Source: Leptolyngbya sp. BC1307 (GTDB lineage Bacteria > Cyanobacteriota > Cyanobacteriia > Phormidesmidales > Phormidesmidaceae). Taken from it: a DNA stretch of 64,000 bases. Where the stretch lies: positions 1 through 64,000 of the forward strand of contig NZ_NRTA01000008.1 in NCBI RefSeq assembly GCF_002286735.1. Direction: 5' to 3'. The notes under the pieces were generated by a model. It worked only from the letters and a program-made list of their open reading frames with translations. It was not told where the DNA came from and searched no databases. Positions 15,301 through 24,536 of the stretch are shown piece by piece; positions within the stretch are counted from its first letter, which is position 1, and the number at the start of each line of letters is the position of its first letter. Both the position numbers and the translations under genes were made by a program.

Positions 15301-15358
15301 GGCATCTGCGACAGAGACGACTGAGTCTTTGCAACGGATGTCTTTATTTTTTAGTTTT
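15301..15358 (+). terminator. Hairpin terminator after the cupin-like gene
   Basis: An 18-nt arm beginning GGCATCTGCGA (15301-15318) pairs with the arm ending AACGGATGTC (15325-15342) around the loop GACTGA, followed by TTTATTTTTTAG. The rest of the 15222-15576 spacer contains no gene and leads into leuA. Confidence 0.7.
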
Positions 15359-15576
15359 TTTAGTAGCGGATTGCCCAAGCTTGCGGTGGCGGCGGCCTTT
15401 GAACCTTGCGGGCTGGCTGGGAGCGTTGCTCACTGCCCAAATGACTGCTGAAAACGTTGCGTATGGCGGGCAAAGTGGCGCGGGCAAATGAATGCATCCC
15501 TACGCTTGCTATAGAATAATAAAGCGGGCTTCACACTAGCATTTACGCGCCCATCTCACAGCAGGTACCCTTTGCG

Positions 15577-17232
15577 ATGACTCAGCCAAATTCAGCAGAT
15601 ACCATCCAGTCCTTGAGCAGTCAGCTAGACCGGGTGCTGATCTTTGACACGACGCTGCGCGATGGCGAGCAGTCACCAGGGGCGACGATGAATGTGGCTG
15701 AGAAGCTGGCGGTGGCTAAGCAGCTAGCGCGGCTGAATGTAGATATTATCGAAGCGGGGTTTCCGTTTGCCAGTCCCGGCGACTTTGAGGCGGTGCAGAC
15801 GATTGCCGGTGAAGTCGGTACGCCGAATGGCCCGACGATTTGCGGACTGGCACGAGCGACTAAAGGCGACATTGAGGCAGCGGCGCGGGCGGTGGCTCCG
15901 GCGGCAAAGGGGCGGATTCATACCTTTATCGCCACTTCCGATATTCACATGCAGTACAAGCTGAAGAAGTCGCGGGCAGAGGTGCTGGCGATCGCTGAAG
16001 AAATGGTGGGCTATGCCAAGAGCTTTACAGGCGATGTGGAGTTTTCGCCGGAAGATGCGGGCCGCAGCGACCCTGAATTTTTGTATGAGGTGTTGGAGCG
16101 GGCGATCGCTGCTGGTGCCACTACGTTAAATATTCCTGACACAGTGGGCTACCTGACCCCCAGCGAATTTGGCGACCTGATTCGCGGCATCAAGGCGAAC
16201 GTGCCCAGCATTGACCAAGCGATTATCTCAGTTCACGGTCACAATGACTTGGGGCTGGCCGTGGCGAACTTTTTGGAAGCGGTGAAAGCGGGTGCCAGGC
16301 AGCTAGAATGCACCATCAACGGTATTGGCGAGCGAGCTGGAAACGCGGCGCTAGAAGAACTGGTGATGGCTCTGCATGTGCGCAGGCAGTATTACAATCC
16401 TTTCTTTGGTTTGCCGCCCGAATCTGAAGCGCCTCTGACGAATATCCATACGCAAGAGATTTACAAGGCTTCGCGGCTGGTCTCGAATATGACGGGCATG
16501 TTGGTGCAGCCGAACAAGGCGATTGTAGGGGCAAATGCCTTTGCGCATGAGTCGGGCATTCACCAAGACGGCGTGCTAAAAAACCGGCTGACTTACGAGA
16601 TTATGGACGCGCAGCTGATTGGCCTAAATGACAACCAGATTGTGCTGGGCAAACACTCGGGCCGCAATGCGTTTCGCACTCGGCTGAGCGAGCTAGGCCA
16701 TGAGCTGGGCGACCAGGAGCTAAACAAGGCCTTTTTGCGGTTTAAAGAAGTTGCCGACAAAAAGAAGGAGATTAGCGATCGCGATCTTGAAGCCATCGTT
16801 AATGACGAAGCTTTGCAGGTGGCCGAACACTTTAAGCTAGAGCTGGTACAGGTCTCTTGCGGCAGTAACGCGCAGCCAACGGCCACTGTCACCATCCGCA
16901 TGCCAGACGGCGAAGAGATTACTGACGCCTCTATCGGCACCGGGCCAGTAGACGCCATTTACCAGGCGATTAACCGCGTGGTCGATATCGAAAATGACCT
17001 GATTGAATATTCTGTTCAATCGGTAACGGCAGGTATTGACGCGATGGGAGAAGTCACCATTCGGGTGCGTAACGGCGCGAGAATTTATTCGGGTCATGCG
17101 GCGAATACTGACATTATTGTTGCTTCAGCCCATGCCTATGTCAATGCGCTAAATCGGCTGTATACGGCATTGCAAGCAGGCGTTTCGATTCATCCGCAGC
17201 GCGACAAGGTACCGGCTGGGACAGGGGTATAG
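15577..17232 (+). CDS. leuA: 2-isopropylmalate synthase
   Basis: The first committed enzyme of leucine synthesis, condensing acetyl-CoA with 2-oxoisovalerate. At 551 residues it is slightly long for the family. The catalytic TIM barrel carries [12 protein letters not shown] (residues 24-35) and the metal-site HGHNDLG (from about residue 218). The C-terminal LeuA dimer/regulatory domain ([16 protein letters not shown] onward) is present, consistent with leucine feedback control. ATG 15577 is chosen by the full-length match. It is monocistronic here. Confidence 0.97.
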   Translation: MTQPNSADTIQSLSSQLDRVLIFDTTLRDGEQSPGATMNVAEKLAVAKQLARLNVDIIEAGFPFASPGDFEAVQTIAGEVGTPNGPTICGLARATKGDIEAAARAVAPAAKGRIHTFIATSDIHMQYKLKKSRAEVLAIAEEMVGYAKSFTGDVEFSPEDAGRSDPEFLYEVLERAIAAGATTLNIPDTVGYLTPSEFGDLIRGIKANVPSIDQAIISVHGHNDLGLAVANFLEAVKAGARQLECTINGIGERAGNAALEELVMALHVRRQYYNPFFGLPPESEAPLTNIHTQEIYKASRLVSNMTGMLVQPNKAIVGANAFAHESGIHQDGVLKNRLTYEIMDAQLIGLNDNQIVLGKHSGRNAFRTRLSELGHELGDQELNKAFLRFKEVADKKKEISDRDLEAIVNDEALQVAEHFKLELVQVSCGSNAQPTATVTIRMPDGEEITDASIGTGPVDAIYQAINRVVDIENDLIEYSVQSVTAGIDAMGEVTIRVRNGARIYSGHAANTDIIVASAHAYVNALNRLYTALQAGVSIHPQRDKVPAGTGV

Positions 17233-17309
17233 ATTAGATCAGGTCTTTGCCCTTTCAATTGCGCTAGCGAGCCGCCTGCGTATTTATCAAGATTCCCTGT
17301 GTCAGATAG

Positions 17310-17339
17310 TTGACGCTTTTGAATGGGGGCTGATACGCT
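17310..17339 (+). promoter_or_regulatory. Sigma70-type promoter of structured leader, copy B
   Basis: TTGACG (17310-17315) and TACGCT (17334-17339) with 18 bp spacing: the same hexamers as in copy A. Confidence 0.6.
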
Positions 17340-17344
17340 GTTTT

Positions 17345-17530
17345 TTAGTGATTGCGCTTCTCGCAAGCTGCGGGAACCGGTGCGATCGCTAAACTGCCTC
17401 GAAAAATTTAGCCGCTACCGGCGTTGGGGTCCAGCCAACACCGATAGCTCGCCCCTAACACTGACTAACCAGTGAGAGAGGTTGTGGTCATTTTCCCACA
17501 GCCCCCCTGACTTCTGGCAAGTGTGGAGGA
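17345..17530 (+). ncRNA. Structured 5' leader, copy B (candidate cis-regulatory RNA)
   Basis: Diverged homologue of the 1630-1812 leader, sharing the promoter, the TCGAAAA-TTTAG(C/T)CGCT core and the GACAGCT/GATAGCT-like joint. Helices: CCGGT/ACCGG with GCTAAA/TTTAGC inside (17377-17420 region), GTTGG/CCAAC (17423-17427 with 17435-17439), and GGTTGTGG (17480-17487) with CCACAGCC (17496-17503). The last 3' arm can alternatively pair with GTGG (17523-17526) around an ACTT/AAGT mini-stem that both copies share. The gene behind it is truncated, so this copy may be decaying. It fills most of the spacer after leuA. Confidence 0.55.
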
Positions 17531-17542
17531 AGGCGATCGCTC

Positions 17543-17713
17543 CGCCACATTTTGCTCGGCCACCCCGAAGACGTGCGCCAGACGATCCATCTGCTGCACA
17601 CCCTGCACTATGCCGAAACTGTGCTGTGGAGCCCGGTTATGACCATAGAGGAGCCGCTAATGATTGCGCCTGCCCCCAGTGAAGCGATTAGCCTGCTGCG
17701 GAGGTTAGTCTAA
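17543..17713 (+). pseudogene. Truncated paralogue of the ILLGSP short ORF
   Basis: The frame reads HILLGHPEDVRQTIHLL, LWSPVM and EAISLLRRLV to TAA 17711-17713, clearly homologous to the C-terminal block of the ORF at 1847-2188. No start codon or N-terminal Pro/Thr-rich part lies between the leader and this block. Either the N-terminus was deleted, or translation begins at an internal codon. Confidence 0.7.
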
Positions 17714-17730
17714 GCGGCATTGAGCGAAAA

Positions 17731-17758
17731 AAGGGAGATGGCCGCTGTCATCTCCCTT
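17731..17758 (-). terminator. Terminator for the gene at 17810-18190
   Basis: A perfect 10-bp stem (AAGGGAGATG at 17731-17740 with CATCTCCCTT at 17749-17758), followed on the minus strand by a run of T. Confidence 0.75.
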
Positions 17759-17809
17759 AGGGTCGTCATAGCAAATAGTCAAATCAGAGCAGGCAAACAA
17801 GAGCGATCG

Positions 17810-18190
17810 CTATACAGGCGCTGTCACCGGAGCTACTGCCGGACGAGCTGCCGAACGAGCTGCCCGTCGCCGCTCACTCCGACGCACCCCACCGGCCATT
17901 TCATATTCGCTGCTGTCTTTGCCATATTTTACAGCGACGGATAGCAGCATCTTTTCAGATAGGCTAGACAGCAGTTTTTCGGTTTGCTGAATATCGTTAG
18001 AAGCATGGTCTACTTTAGAGAGCAGCGTATTGTAAGCCTGTATTTTTAGGCGAAGCGCGCCGATCTCTTGCTCAAAGGTTGCTGCTGTCATGCCGTTGCC
18101 CAGGTCGAGTTTGGCATCAATCGACTGCATCCCGGCCAAACGGCTTTCGGCCTTGGGTAAAATGCTAGATTTCTTTTTTCGTCTTGCCAT
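17810..18190 (-). CDS. Conserved cyanobacterial protein, basic N-terminus and coiled coil
   Basis: A 126-residue protein starting MARRKKKSSILPKAESRLAG. It has a central helical region (FEQEIGALRLKIQAYNTLLS, with DIQQTEKLLSSLSEKML), the motif KYGKDSSEYEMAGGVRRSERRR and an Ala/Pro-rich tail. I chose ATG 18190 over the upstream ATG 18271 because the upstream part looks unlike protein and AAGGAT precedes 18190. The function is unknown. It lies between the truncated short ORF and the decayed heptad tract of module copy B, but on the opposite strand. Confidence 0.7.
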   Translation of the reverse strand: MARRKKKSSILPKAESRLAGMQSIDAKLDLGNGMTAATFEQEIGALRLKIQAYNTLLSKVDHASNDIQQTEKLLSSLSEKMLLSVAVKYGKDSSEYEMAGGVRRSERRRAARSAARPAVAPVTAPV

Positions 18191-18393
18191 ATGTATTGCC
18201 TGATCCTTTTGTAGGTGAATTTTTGGCAGTAGAATTTTTCTGCTGAGGCAGGGGTGTTCTGCTGCTATCACTATGCCCGTAGCGACAGACGAAAATTACA
18301 GGGCAATCTCAGTACAACTACAGAAGTTTTGAGTGGGGCAAAAGTGGGGCGCTGCTAATGCTCGTGATTTTACAGGCGAGTAAGGAGTATTTG

Positions 18394-18663
18394 CTACTCT
18401 GCGAGAAGCGTGAACGACTCGCAGAGTAGTGGGAACGACTCACAGAGTAGCGTGAACGACTTATAGAGAAGTGCGAGCTTCACCGCCACAAGTGCGAACG
18501 ACTCACAGAGAAGTGTGAGCTGCTTCGCCATAAGCACGAACGGCTCACAGAGAAGTATGAACGGCTCACAGAGAATCGTGAGCTGCTCGGTGAAAAGTGC
18601 GGGTTGCTCTGGCAGAAGGGCGATCGCTTCCCTGACCAGTGCGAGCTGCCATGTAAGCAGTAG
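18394..18663 (+). pseudogene. Decayed heptad-repeat ORF, copy B
   Basis: In one frame this stretch encodes about eleven heptads such as CERLTEK, CELLRHK and YERLTEN, matching the (K/E)LLxEKx heptads at 2178-2435, and ends in a related WQKG segment. Two TAG codons interrupt the first heptads (18424-18426 and 18445-18447 region). The underlying 21-bp DNA repeats are more diverged than in copy A. No promoter or start was found. The rest of the 18191-18837 spacer holds nothing else recognisable. Confidence 0.65.
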
Positions 18664-18837
18664 TTGGCACTGCGGAATGGTGGGGCGTGACGATGGTGGG
18701 AATGGGTAGCGCTCGGTGGGAACGCTTGGGCGGGTTGAAGGCGTGCTGGGTCAGCGGTGGCTGCGGTGGTAGCATGGCTAAGCGTTTAGAATGCTGATGG
18801 CGCGATCGCCCTGCCTCAAGAGATACCTAAGAGATAT

Positions 18838-20442
18838 ATGGATAACGGCCAAAAGAAAAAGTTAGAGACTCAGCTTTGGAATATTGCCGATTCGCTGCGG
18901 GGCAAGATGAATGCCGATGAGTTTCGGGACTATTGTTTGGGGTTTATTTTTTATAAGTATCTGTCTGAGCGTCAGCATCTGTATGCGAATGGCATTTTGG
19001 CTGAAGATGAGATCGATTTTTTAGAGATTGATGAGGGCTCTGAAGCGGGGCAGGAGTATTTGGCGGCGCTGCGGGAGGAGTCGATTGAGACGCTGGGTTA
19101 TTTTCTGAAGCCGTCGGAGCTGTTTGGGGCGCTGGCGACGCGATCGCTGGGCAACCAAACCGATAAGGATGAGGTGAGCGACGAGGATTTGGAAAAAAGC
19201 TCGGTCTTCATTTTGGGCGATTTGGCGGATGTGTTGAGCAATATTGAGCGCTCGACGATGGGGAAGGAAAGTGAGGAGGATTTTGATCATCTGTTTGAGG
19301 ATCTAGATCTCACTTCGACGAAGCTGGGCCGCACGCCAAAGGCGAAGAATACGCTGATTGCGAAGATTTTGGTGCATCTGGATAAGATTGATTTTCGGCT
19401 AGAAGATACCGAGAGCGATGTGCTGGGCGATGCCTATGAGTATTTGATTGGGCAGTTTGCGAGTGGGGCGGGTAAAAAGGCGGGGGAGTTTTATACGCCG
19501 CAGCAGGTGAGTAAGGTGCTGGCGAAAATTGTGACGACGGGGAAGGATCGGCTAAAGGCGGTGTATGACCCGACTTGTGGATCGGGTTCGCTGCTGCTGC
19601 GGGTGGCGCGGGAGGTGACTTCTGTGGGCGATTTTTATGGGCAGGAGATGAACCGCACCACTTACAACCTGGCACGAATGAATATGATTTTGCACGGGGT
19701 GCACTATCGCAATTTTGACCTGCGGCAGGAAGATACGCTAGAGAAGCCGCAGCATGAGGGAATGCGGTTTGAGGCAGTGGTGGCGAATCCGCCGTTTTCG
19801 GCGAATTGGAGTGCGAGTGCGCTTTTTGAGAGTGATGATCGCTTTAGTCAGTATGGCAAGCTTGCGCCTAAGTCTAAGGCGGATTTTGCGTTTGTGCAGC
19901 ATATGTTGCATCACCTGGATGATAACGGCACGATGGCGGTGGTGTTGCCGCATGGGGTGCTGTTTCGCGGGGGGGCGGAGGGGCATATTCGGGAGTATGT
20001 GATCAGGGAGCGGAATTGGTTGGATGCGGTGATTGGGCTGCCTGCGAATATCTTTTATGGCACGAGTATCCCGACTTGTGTGCTGGTGTTTAAGAAGTGT
20101 CGGGAGCAGCCGGAAGATGTGTTGTTTGTGGATGCGAGTGCGCATTTTGAGAGGGCGAAGAGTCAGAACTTTTTGCGGGATGAGGATGTTGATAAGATTG
20201 TTGAGACTTATCGGGGGCGGTTAGAGGAGGAGAAGTATAGCTATCGGGCGGGGTTGGCGGAGATTGCGGAGAATGATTACAACCTAAATATTCCGCGCTA
20301 TGTGGATACGTTTGAGGAGGAGGAGCCGATTGATTTGGCGGCGGTGGTGCGGGAGTTGCGAGAGGTTGATCGGGCGATGGAAGAGACGGATCAGCTTATT
20401 CGCGGTTTTTGTGAGGAGTTGGGGATTGAGTCGCCAGTATGA
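18838..20442 (+). CDS. hsdM: Type I restriction-modification methyltransferase subunit
   Basis: A 534-residue N6-adenine methyltransferase. A helical N-terminal domain is followed by the AdoMet motif DPTCGSGSLLLRV (from residue 244) and the catalytic NPPF (residues 317-320), then a C-terminal helical part that contacts HsdS. It overlaps hsdS by ATGA. Its codons end mostly in G or T, unlike the C/A-ending codons from about 21.7 kb to hsdR, so the island looks assembled from different sources. Confidence 0.96.
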   Translation: MDNGQKKKLETQLWNIADSLRGKMNADEFRDYCLGFIFYKYLSERQHLYANGILAEDEIDFLEIDEGSEAGQEYLAALREESIETLGYFLKPSELFGALATRSLGNQTDKDEVSDEDLEKSSVFILGDLADVLSNIERSTMGKESEEDFDHLFEDLDLTSTKLGRTPKAKNTLIAKILVHLDKIDFRLEDTESDVLGDAYEYLIGQFASGAGKKAGEFYTPQQVSKVLAKIVTTGKDRLKAVYDPTCGSGSLLLRVAREVTSVGDFYGQEMNRTTYNLARMNMILHGVHYRNFDLRQEDTLEKPQHEGMRFEAVVANPPFSANWSASALFESDDRFSQYGKLAPKSKADFAFVQHMLHHLDDNGTMAVVLPHGVLFRGGAEGHIREYVIRERNWLDAVIGLPANIFYGTSIPTCVLVFKKCREQPEDVLFVDASAHFERAKSQNFLRDEDVDKIVETYRGRLEEEKYSYRAGLAEIAENDYNLNIPRYVDTFEEEEPIDLAAVVRELREVDRAMEETDQLIRGFCEELGIESPV

Positions 20443-21698
20443 GAAAGCCTGAAAGAGATATTCCCAATGTAAGATTTGTGGAATTTACAGAAGATTGGAA
20501 AAAGCTTAAAGTCGAACAGATTAGTGAATGTGTTACAAGCGGCTCGCGTGGCTGGGCAGAGTATTATTCTACTCAAGGTGCTAAGTTCATCAGAATGACG
20601 AACTTAGATCGCAACAACATCCAATTACAGCTAAGCGACCTAAAGTATGTATTGTTGCCCAGCCATAGTTCAGAAGGGAAAAGAACTGCTTTAAAGACTG
20701 GCGACATCTTAATATCTATCACAGCAGAGCTTGGAAAGATTGGGATAGTTCCCAATAACTTAGGAGAGGCATACATTAATCAACACGTATGCTTGGTTCG
20801 TCCTAATCCTGCCTACGTCTTTCCTCATTTTCTAGCTTTTGGGCTGTCTACTTTCGAATCGCATAAGCGTTTGAATAGGCTAAATGACTCTGGAGCGAAG
20901 GCGGGGCTAAATTTAGGCAGTATCAAAAAATTCTCAATTAAGACTCCGACTATCTCAGAGCAGAAGAAGATTTCTGGTTTTTTAGAAGCGATCGCAACCC
21001 ACCTAACCCAACTCCGCCGCAAACACGAACTATTGCAAACCTACAAACGGGGCGTAATGCAAAAAATATTCTCCCAACAAATTCGCTTCAAACAAGCCGA
21101 CGGCACCCCCTTTCCTGAATGGAATGGAAAGAGATTAAAAATGCTGGGTGACTTAAAAAACGGTTTTAATGCGGATAAGCAAGCCTTTGGAGAGGGAACA
21201 CAGTTTATAAATCTGATGGATATTTTTGGACAAAATGAAATCACTAAAACAACACTTGGCAGAGTTAAGATAAGCTCTAAGCAAATAGAACAATATAAAA
21301 TTCAAAAAGGCGATGTTTTATTTGTTCGATCATCGGTAAAAAGAGAGGGTGTCGGCCAATCTTGCCTTGTAAATGATGATTTTTCTGACACTGTTTATAG
21401 TGGTTTTATCATCCGATTTAGAGAACACTCAACTGAATTGAACCATCTATACAAAAAATACTGCTTTTCATCCGCTCAGTTTAGAAAAAAGCTACTCTCA
21501 CTAGCTACATCTAGTGCCAATACAAATATAAATCAGGAATCATTATCTAATATCCAGTTATCTTATCCTCATCCCAAAGAGCAAGAAAAAATAACTAATC
21601 TTCTAAGCGCTATTGACGAAAAGATAAGACTGATATCTTTTAGGATTGAATGCGGAGAGAAGTTCAAGCAAGGCTTACTACAAAAGATGTTTGTGTAA
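20439..21698 (+). CDS. hsdS: Type I restriction-modification specificity subunit
   Basis: A 419-residue DNA-recognition subunit with two target-recognition domains separated by conserved helices. The first half ends with TISEQKKISGFLEAI and the central repeat HELLQTYKRGVMQKIFSQ. The second half ends with PKEQEKITNLLSAI and FKQGLLQKMF, the matching repeat. It is A/T-richer than its neighbours, as expected for exchangeable TRD sequence. It starts 4 bp inside hsdM. Confidence 0.95.
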   Translation: MRKPERDIPNVRFVEFTEDWKKLKVEQISECVTSGSRGWAEYYSTQGAKFIRMTNLDRNNIQLQLSDLKYVLLPSHSSEGKRTALKTGDILISITAELGKIGIVPNNLGEAYINQHVCLVRPNPAYVFPHFLAFGLSTFESHKRLNRLNDSGAKAGLNLGSIKKFSIKTPTISEQKKISGFLEAIATHLTQLRRKHELLQTYKRGVMQKIFSQQIRFKQADGTPFPEWNGKRLKMLGDLKNGFNADKQAFGEGTQFINLMDIFGQNEITKTTLGRVKISSKQIEQYKIQKGDVLFVRSSVKREGVGQSCLVNDDFSDTVYSGFIIRFREHSTELNHLYKKYCFSSAQFRKKLLSLATSSANTNINQESLSNIQLSYPHPKEQEKITNLLSAIDEKIRLISFRIECGEKFKQGLLQKMFV

Positions 21699-21749
21699 AT
21701 CATTAGAATAAAACTAAGCAAATAATCGCTGACTCGGAGCTGACTCATC

Positions 21750-22361
21750 ATGATCGCAGCAAAAGAAAATATCCCACAGCTCACCCCCGAAGAATACTTT
21801 GCCTGGGAAGAACAGCAGCTCGAAAAACACGAATACATTGACGGTCAAGTCTACGCACTGTTTCGTAATAACAAAAGTGGCGGCAGCAAAAACCATAGCC
21901 TAATCTCCGTCAGACTTACTACACTACTCGCTAATCACCTAGAGGGCAGCGGCTGCGAAACCGGCAACTCAGACCTGAGAGTAAATATTGTAGAGACTAA
22001 CGATTATACCTATCCAGACATCAGCGTCACTTGCGACGAACGAGACAAAGCAACCACTCAATACATTACATACCCTTGCCTAATCGTCGAAGTCCTATCC
22101 AGCAGCACCGAAGCCTACGACCGAGGCGGCAAATTCAGACTCTACCAAAACAACCCCGCCCTACAAGACTACCTACTCGTCAGCTCCACCCGCATCGAAA
22201 TAGACCTGTACCAAAAAACCGACACCGGCAACTGGCTCATCATCAACTACAAAGCAGGCGACGCGATCAACCTCAAAAGCATCAACCTCACCTTCCCCAT
22301 AGAGCAAATCTACCGCAACCTCACCCTAGGCCCAAAAGACACCGCCCAACTGAGTTCCTAA
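21750..22361 (+). CDS. Uma2-family (DUF820) endonuclease-like protein
   Basis: A 203-residue protein of the Uma2 restriction-endonuclease-fold family, abundant in cyanobacteria. Motifs: LTPEEYFAWEEQQ at the start, NSDLRVNI, YPDISVTCD (with the catalytic Asp) and LIVEVLSSSTEAYDRGGKF (with the E-x-S type active-site region). It sits between hsdS and the AAA ATPase on the same strand. Its biological role is not established, though linkage to defence and mobile genes is common. Confidence 0.88.
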   Translation: MIAAKENIPQLTPEEYFAWEEQQLEKHEYIDGQVYALFRNNKSGGSKNHSLISVRLTTLLANHLEGSGCETGNSDLRVNIVETNDYTYPDISVTCDERDKATTQYITYPCLIVEVLSSSTEAYDRGGKFRLYQNNPALQDYLLVSSTRIEIDLYQKTDTGNWLIINYKAGDAINLKSINLTFPIEQIYRNLTLGPKDTAQLSS

Positions 22362-22373
22362 GCTGTTAAGCCT

Positions 22374-23558
22374 ATGAAAATCACCTCTATAAAAATCAAA
22401 AACTATCGCCTCTTTGAACATCTAGAAATCAAAGACCTCCCCGCCTTTTGCGTCATCATCGGAGCCAACGGCACCGGCAAATCCACCCTATTCGATATCT
22501 TTGGCTTCTTACGCGACGCCCTAAAAAATAATATTCGCCAAGCCCTGCAAATCCGAGGCGGCTTTAACGAGGTCGTCACCCGAGGCAAAGAAAAAGAGGA
22601 TATCGAAATAGAACTAAAATTTCGCATGAAGATTCTGGAAACAGAACGCCTCGTCACATACATCTTAATTGTCGGCCAAGACCAAAACCGCCCTGTCATA
22701 AAAAGAGAAATTCTCCGCTACAAACGCGGCGAATACGGTTCCCCCTACCACTTCTTAGACTTCCAACAAGGCAAAGGCTACGCCATCACCAACGAAGAAA
22801 ACTTTGAACAAACCGACGAAGAACTCGACCGCGAAGAACAACAGCTCGAATCGCAAGACATTCTAGCCATCAAAGGCTTAGGCCAGTTTCAACGCTTCAA
22901 AGCCGCCAGCGCCTTCCGCTCCCTAATAGAAAACTGGCACGTCTCCGACTTCCATATCAGCGAAGCTAGAGGCAGCAAAGCCGCCCTCTACGCCGAACAC
23001 CTCTCCCCCACAGGCGACAATATGGCCGTCGTCGCCCAATACATCTATCAAAACCACCCCGATATCTTTCAAGCCATCCTCGACAAAATGCGCGAAAGAG
23101 TCCCCGGCATTTCTCAAGTAGAAGCCAAAGAAACCGAAGACGGCAGACTCATTCTAAAATTTCAAGACCAAGCCTTCAAAGACCCCTTCATTGATCGCTA
23201 CGTCTCCGACGGCACCATGAAAATGTTCGCCTATCTCATTTTGCTCTTCGACCCCAACCCTCACCCCCTGCTCTGCGTCGAAGAACCCGAAAACCAGCTC
23301 TATCACACCCTCCTACGCGAACTCGCCGAAGAATTTGCCAGCTACGCCCACCGAGGCGGACAGGTCTTTGTCTCCACCCATTCCCCCGACTTTCTCAACG
23401 CCGTTCCGCTCAGCAGCATCTTTTGGCTCACCAAAGCCCAAGGCATTACCCAGATCTTTCGAGCCAGCGATAGCGAAGTACTCACAAACCTGGTCAAAGC
23501 AGGCGACCTACCCGGCTACCTCTGGAACCACAACTGGTTTGAAGGAGTCGCCCCTTAA
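22374..23558 (+). CDS. AAA-family ATPase (OLD/AAA15-21-like), partner of the DUF4276 gene
   Basis: A 394-residue SMC/OLD-type ATPase. Walker A is GANGTGKST (residues about 30-38), the ABC-like EEPENQL with Walker B is near residue 300, and the switch region is VFVSTHSPDFLNAVP. The N-terminus ITSIKIKNYRLFEHLEI is typical of RecF-like AAA proteins. The stop codon overlaps the start of the DUF4276 gene, so the two are translationally coupled. AAA plus TOPRIM-like partners occur in phage defence (for example PARIS and Gabija, with different partner families), so a defence role is likely but inferred. Confidence 0.9.
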   Translation: MKITSIKIKNYRLFEHLEIKDLPAFCVIIGANGTGKSTLFDIFGFLRDALKNNIRQALQIRGGFNEVVTRGKEKEDIEIELKFRMKILETERLVTYILIVGQDQNRPVIKREILRYKRGEYGSPYHFLDFQQGKGYAITNEENFEQTDEELDREEQQLESQDILAIKGLGQFQRFKAASAFRSLIENWHVSDFHISEARGSKAALYAEHLSPTGDNMAVVAQYIYQNHPDIFQAILDKMRERVPGISQVEAKETEDGRLILKFQDQAFKDPFIDRYVSDGTMKMFAYLILLFDPNPHPLLCVEEPENQLYHTLLRELAEEFASYAHRGGQVFVSTHSPDFLNAVPLSSIFWLTKAQGITQIFRASDSEVLTNLVKAGDLPGYLWNHNWFEGVAP

Positions 23559-24121
23559 TGAGCTACGACCTGATCTTTTTACTCGAAGAACCCTCTACCA
23601 AAACCGTCCTAGAAACAATCCTGCCTAAACTCATTCCTGAAGATATCCGCTACAAGTGCATCGATCATCAGGGCAAGCAAGATCTTCAAAACTCAATCCC
23701 TAAAACCATCAAAGGCTTTAGCTTTAGCCCAAGCACAAAATTTGTAATCGTTCACGACCAAGACTCCCACGACTGTAAAAAGCTAAAAGCTGAGCTACGG
23801 CAGCTTTGCCAAAGCGCTAGGAGCCCAAAGGTCATCATCCGAATTATCTGCCACGAGTTAGAATCCTGGTTTCTCGGCGATCTAGCAGCCGTCGAAAAAG
23901 CCTACAGTCTAAACGCCCCAAGCCTGAGTAAAAACCAAACTAAAAATAAGTTTCGCAATCCTGATCGACTCAACTCCGCAAAAGAAGAACTCAAAAAACT
24001 CGTACCAGAATATTATCCTGGTACTCACTCTAGAGCGATCGCCCCTCACCTATCTCTCACCGCCAACACTTCTCACAGCTTTCACGTCTTCCTCAACGGC
24101 ATCAACCAAATCTTAAGCTAA
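23558..24121 (+). CDS. DUF4276 protein (TOPRIM-like)
   Basis: A 187-residue protein. The strand LIFLLEEPSTKTVLETILP carries the acidic residues expected of a TOPRIM-like fold. FVIVHDQDSHDCKKLK supplies the D-x-D-type site, and CHELESWFLGDLAAVEKAY is the family hallmark. It starts within the stop region of the AAA ATPase (1-bp overlap), so the two probably act together: the ATPase as sensor or clamp, this protein as nuclease or effector. Activity has not been shown for this pairing to my knowledge. Confidence 0.82.
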   Translation: MSYDLIFLLEEPSTKTVLETILPKLIPEDIRYKCIDHQGKQDLQNSIPKTIKGFSFSPSTKFVIVHDQDSHDCKKLKAELRQLCQSARSPKVIIRIICHELESWFLGDLAAVEKAYSLNAPSLSKNQTKNKFRNPDRLNSAKEELKKLVPEYYPGTHSRAIAPHLSLTANTSHSFHVFLNGINQILS

Positions 24122-24183
24122 AGCGCTACAACCCAAGTCAAAGCCCAGCCGAAACAAAGTCAACATCACACACAGGCAAAACC

Positions 24184-24477
24184 ATGACGCTTAACGACCT
24201 GACCCCAGAAACCAAAGCAGCCATTAAAGCAATCTGCACCCAACACGGAGCCTTTAACGTGCGGATATTTGGTTCTGTCGCCAGAGGACAAGCCGATCAA
24301 AACAGCGATCTAGATCTGCTAGTAGATTACGACCTAGATAAAATTAGCCCCTGGTTTCCTGTGCGCCTCATCCGCGATCTTGAAAACCTTCTAAGCGTCA
24401 AAGTAGATATCGTCACCCCCAAAGGACTAAAAGCCAGAATCCGCAGCGAAGTTTTGCAAGAGGCGCTAACCCTATGA
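24184..24477 (+). CDS. MNT-domain nucleotidyltransferase antitoxin, orphaned
   Basis: A 97-residue minimal nucleotidyltransferase with a textbook GSx10DxD site: GS at residues 30-31 and DLD at 42-44. Its stop overlaps the next ATG (ATGA), the usual coupling to a HEPN toxin. Only the first dozen codons of that toxin remain (MRSDQERMRDIQES) before the sequence switches to a VapB-like antitoxin. The enzyme looks intact but has no visible target. Confidence 0.88.
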   Translation: MTLNDLTPETKAAIKAICTQHGAFNVRIFGSVARGQADQNSDLDLLVDYDLDKISPWFPVRLIRDLENLLSVKVDIVTPKGLKARIRSEVLQEALTL

Positions 24478-24536
24478 GAAGCGATCAAGAAAGAATGCGC
24501 GACATTCAAGAATCAACCGATACCCACCGAACAACC
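24474..24536 (+). pseudogene. HEPN toxin start, rest deleted
   Basis: The codons MRSDQERMRDIQES match the N-terminus of HepT-type HEPN proteins and overlap the MNT stop by 4 bp. After them the frame runs directly into the VapB-like antitoxin. The catalytic Rx4-6H region is gone, so the toxin was removed by a deletion that left the frame open. Confidence 0.65.
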
